DNA from: an uncultured Lachnospiraceae bacterium | GTDB lineage: Bacteria; Bacillota; Clostridia; Lachnospirales; Lachnospiraceae | Direction: 5' to 3' | Assembly: GCA_910584695.1 (NCBI GenBank) | Contig: CAJUBR010000096.1 | Location: forward strand, 1-7,879 | DNA: 7,879 nucleotides | Shown here: positions 5,956 to 7,879 of the stretch, one piece after another | Layout: the number at the start of each line of letters is the position of its first letter | How positions within the stretch are numbered: position 1 is the stretch's first letter | Notes under the pieces: model-generated | The model's input: only the letters and a program-made list of their open reading frames with translations | Databases searched by the model: none | What the model was told of the DNA's origin: nothing | Translations under genes and position numbers: made by a program

Positions 5956-7879
5956 ATGACACCAATGATGGAAATGTATTGTAAAACAAAAGAAGAATAC
6001 AAGGATTGTATCTTATTTTACCGTTTGGGAGATTTTTACGAGATGTTCTTTGAAGATGCCATTACCGCATCAAAAGAACTGGAAATCACACTGACAGGAA
6101 AAGACTGCGGCATGGAAGAACGGGCACCGATGTGTGGTATTCCGTTTCATGCATATGAAAATTATATGAACCGTCTGGTGGAAAAGGGCTATAAGGTGGC
6201 AATCTGCGAACAGGTGGAAGACCCAAAACAGGCAAAGGGGCTGGTAAAACGGGAGGTTGTAAAAATCGTTACCCCCGGAACCAATATGAGTACCGGAAGC
6301 CTGAATGAAACAAAGAATAATTATCTGATGAGTATTTTTTATGACGATAAATACGGTATTTCTTTTGCAGACATTACCACAGGGGATTTTTTTACTACGG
6401 AAGTGGAATCGCTTTCTAAAGTCATGGATGAGATTTCTAAGTTTGCTCCGGTAGAGATTTTAGTAAATGAAGCGGTTCCGTTAGAAGGAAACGGAAGTAT
6501 TGGTATCAGCCTGTCTGCTCTGCATGATAAAGAGAACACAATGATTTCAGTCATGGAGGACTGGTATTATGATTATGATATGAATGAACGTCTGATAAAG
6601 GACCAGTTCCATATGATGAATCTGGAGGGACTGGGGTTAAAGGATTATTCGTGTGCAGTCCGTTCCGTCGGATGTCTGCTCTATTATTTAAAGGATACCC
6701 AGAAAGGTGCAGTCGACCATATGAATCATATCCGTACTTATCATGTTGAGGATTTTGTCGTATTAGACAGTGCATCCAGACGAAATCTGGAGCTTTGTGA
6801 AACCATGCGGGATAAAAACAAACGCGGTTCCCTTCTCTGGGTACTGGATAAGACGAAAACTGCCATGGGTGCAAGAACACTGCGTTCTATGGTGGAACAG
6901 CCATGTATCCGCAAGGAAATGATAGAAAACCGCTTGGATGCACTGGAGGCACTGAATCATTCCATGATTACCAGGGATGAATTGCGTGAATACCTGAGTG
7001 CTGTCTATGATTTAGAGCGTTTGATGACAAGAATCACACTAAAAACAGCCAATCCAAGAGATTTGATCGCGTTTAAGAATTCCATTGCTATATTACCCCA
7101 TGTGAAAACGATTTTAAAAGAATTTGATAAGGGGATTCTGGCAGATTATGAACAGGATTTAGATGAATTGAATGATTTATATAATGCAGTTGAGGAAGCA
7201 ATTGTAGAAGAGCCTCCCATCCTTGTAAAAGAAGGCGGGATCATACGGGACGGCTATCATGAAACTGTGGATATGTTGAAAAGTGCAAAATCCGACGGCA
7301 AAAGCTGGCTGATTGATTTGGAGACAAAAGAGCGGGAAGCCACAGGCATTAAGAATCTGAAGATTAAATTTAACAAGGTTTTTGGGTATTATTTTGATGT
7401 TACGAATTCTTATAAGGAATTGGTACCGGAGCATTTTATCAGAAAACAGACGCTTGCCAATTCAGAACGGTACTCTTCAGATGAATTGGAGGATATCGCA
7501 GGTAAGATACTAGGGGCAGAAGACCGCCTGTACGGACTGGAATATAATTTGTTTGTGGAGCTTCGGGATAATCTTGCAAAAGAGGTAAAGCGGGTGCAGA
7601 AATCGGCAAAGATCATTGCAGATTTAGATGCACTGGCATCCCTTGCCTATGTGGCAGAGAAGAATCATTTTGTCCGTCCGTCCATCAATGAAGAGGGGAG
7701 AATTGAGATTAAGGAGGGGCGGCATCCGGTAGTGGAAAAGGTATTAGATAATGATTCCTTTATTACCAATGATACGCTATTGGATAATGAATTAAACCGG
7801 GTATCCATCATTACCGGACCTAATATGGCAGGAAAATCCACTTATATGCGGCAAGTGGCATTAATCGTATTAATGGCAC
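5956..7879 (+). CDS. mutS: DNA mismatch repair protein MutS (3' end outside the window)
   Basis: MutS recognises base mismatches and small loops and uses ATP to signal to MutL. The open frame runs without a stop from 5956 to the window edge, giving 641 codons of a protein usually about 870 residues long. Domain I carries the mismatch-wedging F27-Y28-E29 in RLGDFYEMFFEDA. GIPFHA and the connector with SFADITTGDFF follow. The core shows VLDKTKTAMGARTLR and the clamp shows KIKFNKVFGYYFDVTNS. KEGRHPVVE opens the ATPase domain, and Walker A is GPNMAGKST (621-629), eighteen residues before the cut. The signature, Walker B and C-terminal parts lie outside the window. The start fits family N-termini (MTPMM). 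The site upstream (GTGAG, 5942-5946) is weak, so coupling to upstream translation is possible. The two in-frame ATGs at 5965 and 5968 are less likely. The truncation comes from the window edge, not from a mutation. Confidence 0.98.
   Translation, partial: MTPMMEMYCKTKEEYKDCILFYRLGDFYEMFFEDAITASKELEITLTGKDCGMEERAPMCGIPFHAYENYMNRLVEKGYKVAICEQVEDPKQAKGLVKREVVKIVTPGTNMSTGSLNETKNNYLMSIFYDDKYGISFADITTGDFFTTEVESLSKVMDEISKFAPVEILVNEAVPLEGNGSIGISLSALHDKENTMISVMEDWYYDYDMNERLIKDQFHMMNLEGLGLKDYSCAVRSVGCLLYYLKDTQKGAVDHMNHIRTYHVEDFVVLDSASRRNLELCETMRDKNKRGSLLWVLDKTKTAMGARTLRSMVEQPCIRKEMIENRLDALEALNHSMITRDELREYLSAVYDLERLMTRITLKTANPRDLIAFKNSIAILPHVKTILKEFDKGILADYEQDLDELNDLYNAVEEAIVEEPPILVKEGGIIRDGYHETVDMLKSAKSDGKSWLIDLETKEREATGIKNLKIKFNKVFGYYFDVTNSYKELVPEHFIRKQTLANSERYSSDELEDIAGKILGAEDRLYGLEYNLFVELRDNLAKEVKRVQKSAKIIADLDALASLAYVAEKNHFVRPSINEEGRIEIKEGRHPVVEKVLDNDSFITNDTLLDNELNRVSIITGPNMAGKSTYMRQVALIVLMA

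Noticed and set aside
6339..7616. Several minus-strand open frames within mutS
   Set aside because: The mutS reading is continuous and motif-rich through the whole region. The antisense frames are unsupported.

Overview
The window looks like chromosome of a low-GC Clostridia member, most likely Lachnospiraceae. This rests on AT-rich third positions, strong AGGAG-type ribosome binding sites, tight same-strand packing, and a miaB-to-mutS order common in Firmicutes. The family assignment is inference. All genes supported here are on the + strand, and no tRNA, rRNA, CRISPR array or complete insertion sequence was seen.

Layout. Bases 1-114 form one symmetric, structured non-coding element: an outer inverted repeat at its two ends and a long inner hairpin. 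It could be a MITE-like repeat or a folded RNA, and I cannot name its family. Next comes a two-gene unit (192-2275) encoding a MoxR-type AAA+ ATPase and a CoxE-like von Willebrand A protein. Such pairs act together as metal- or cofactor-insertion or complex-remodelling chaperones, but no client gene is visible here. A hairpin overlapping the VWA stop codon (2275-2312) may close this unit.

The second unit (2350-3370) holds an unrecognised 84-residue protein and, one base after its stop, a nucleoside phosphorylase-family enzyme. It is followed by a truncated remnant of a GNAT acetyltransferase gene (3373-3507) and a short regulatory stretch with a good extended -10 promoter.

The third unit (3608 to the window end) contains a small cysteine-rich protein overlapping the start of miaB, then miaB itself (tRNA ms2i6A37 methylthiotransferase), a zinc-ribbon protein with two membrane helices, and mutS (mismatch recognition ATPase). 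mutS is cut by the window edge just after its Walker A motif.

The well-understood functions are tRNA modification and mismatch repair. The less known parts are the 5' structured element, the ATPase/VWA pair without a client, and three small proteins of unknown function set in or beside the housekeeping genes. I did not find clear evidence of a wholly new system. The 1-114 element and the GNAT scar are the most sequence-specific oddities.
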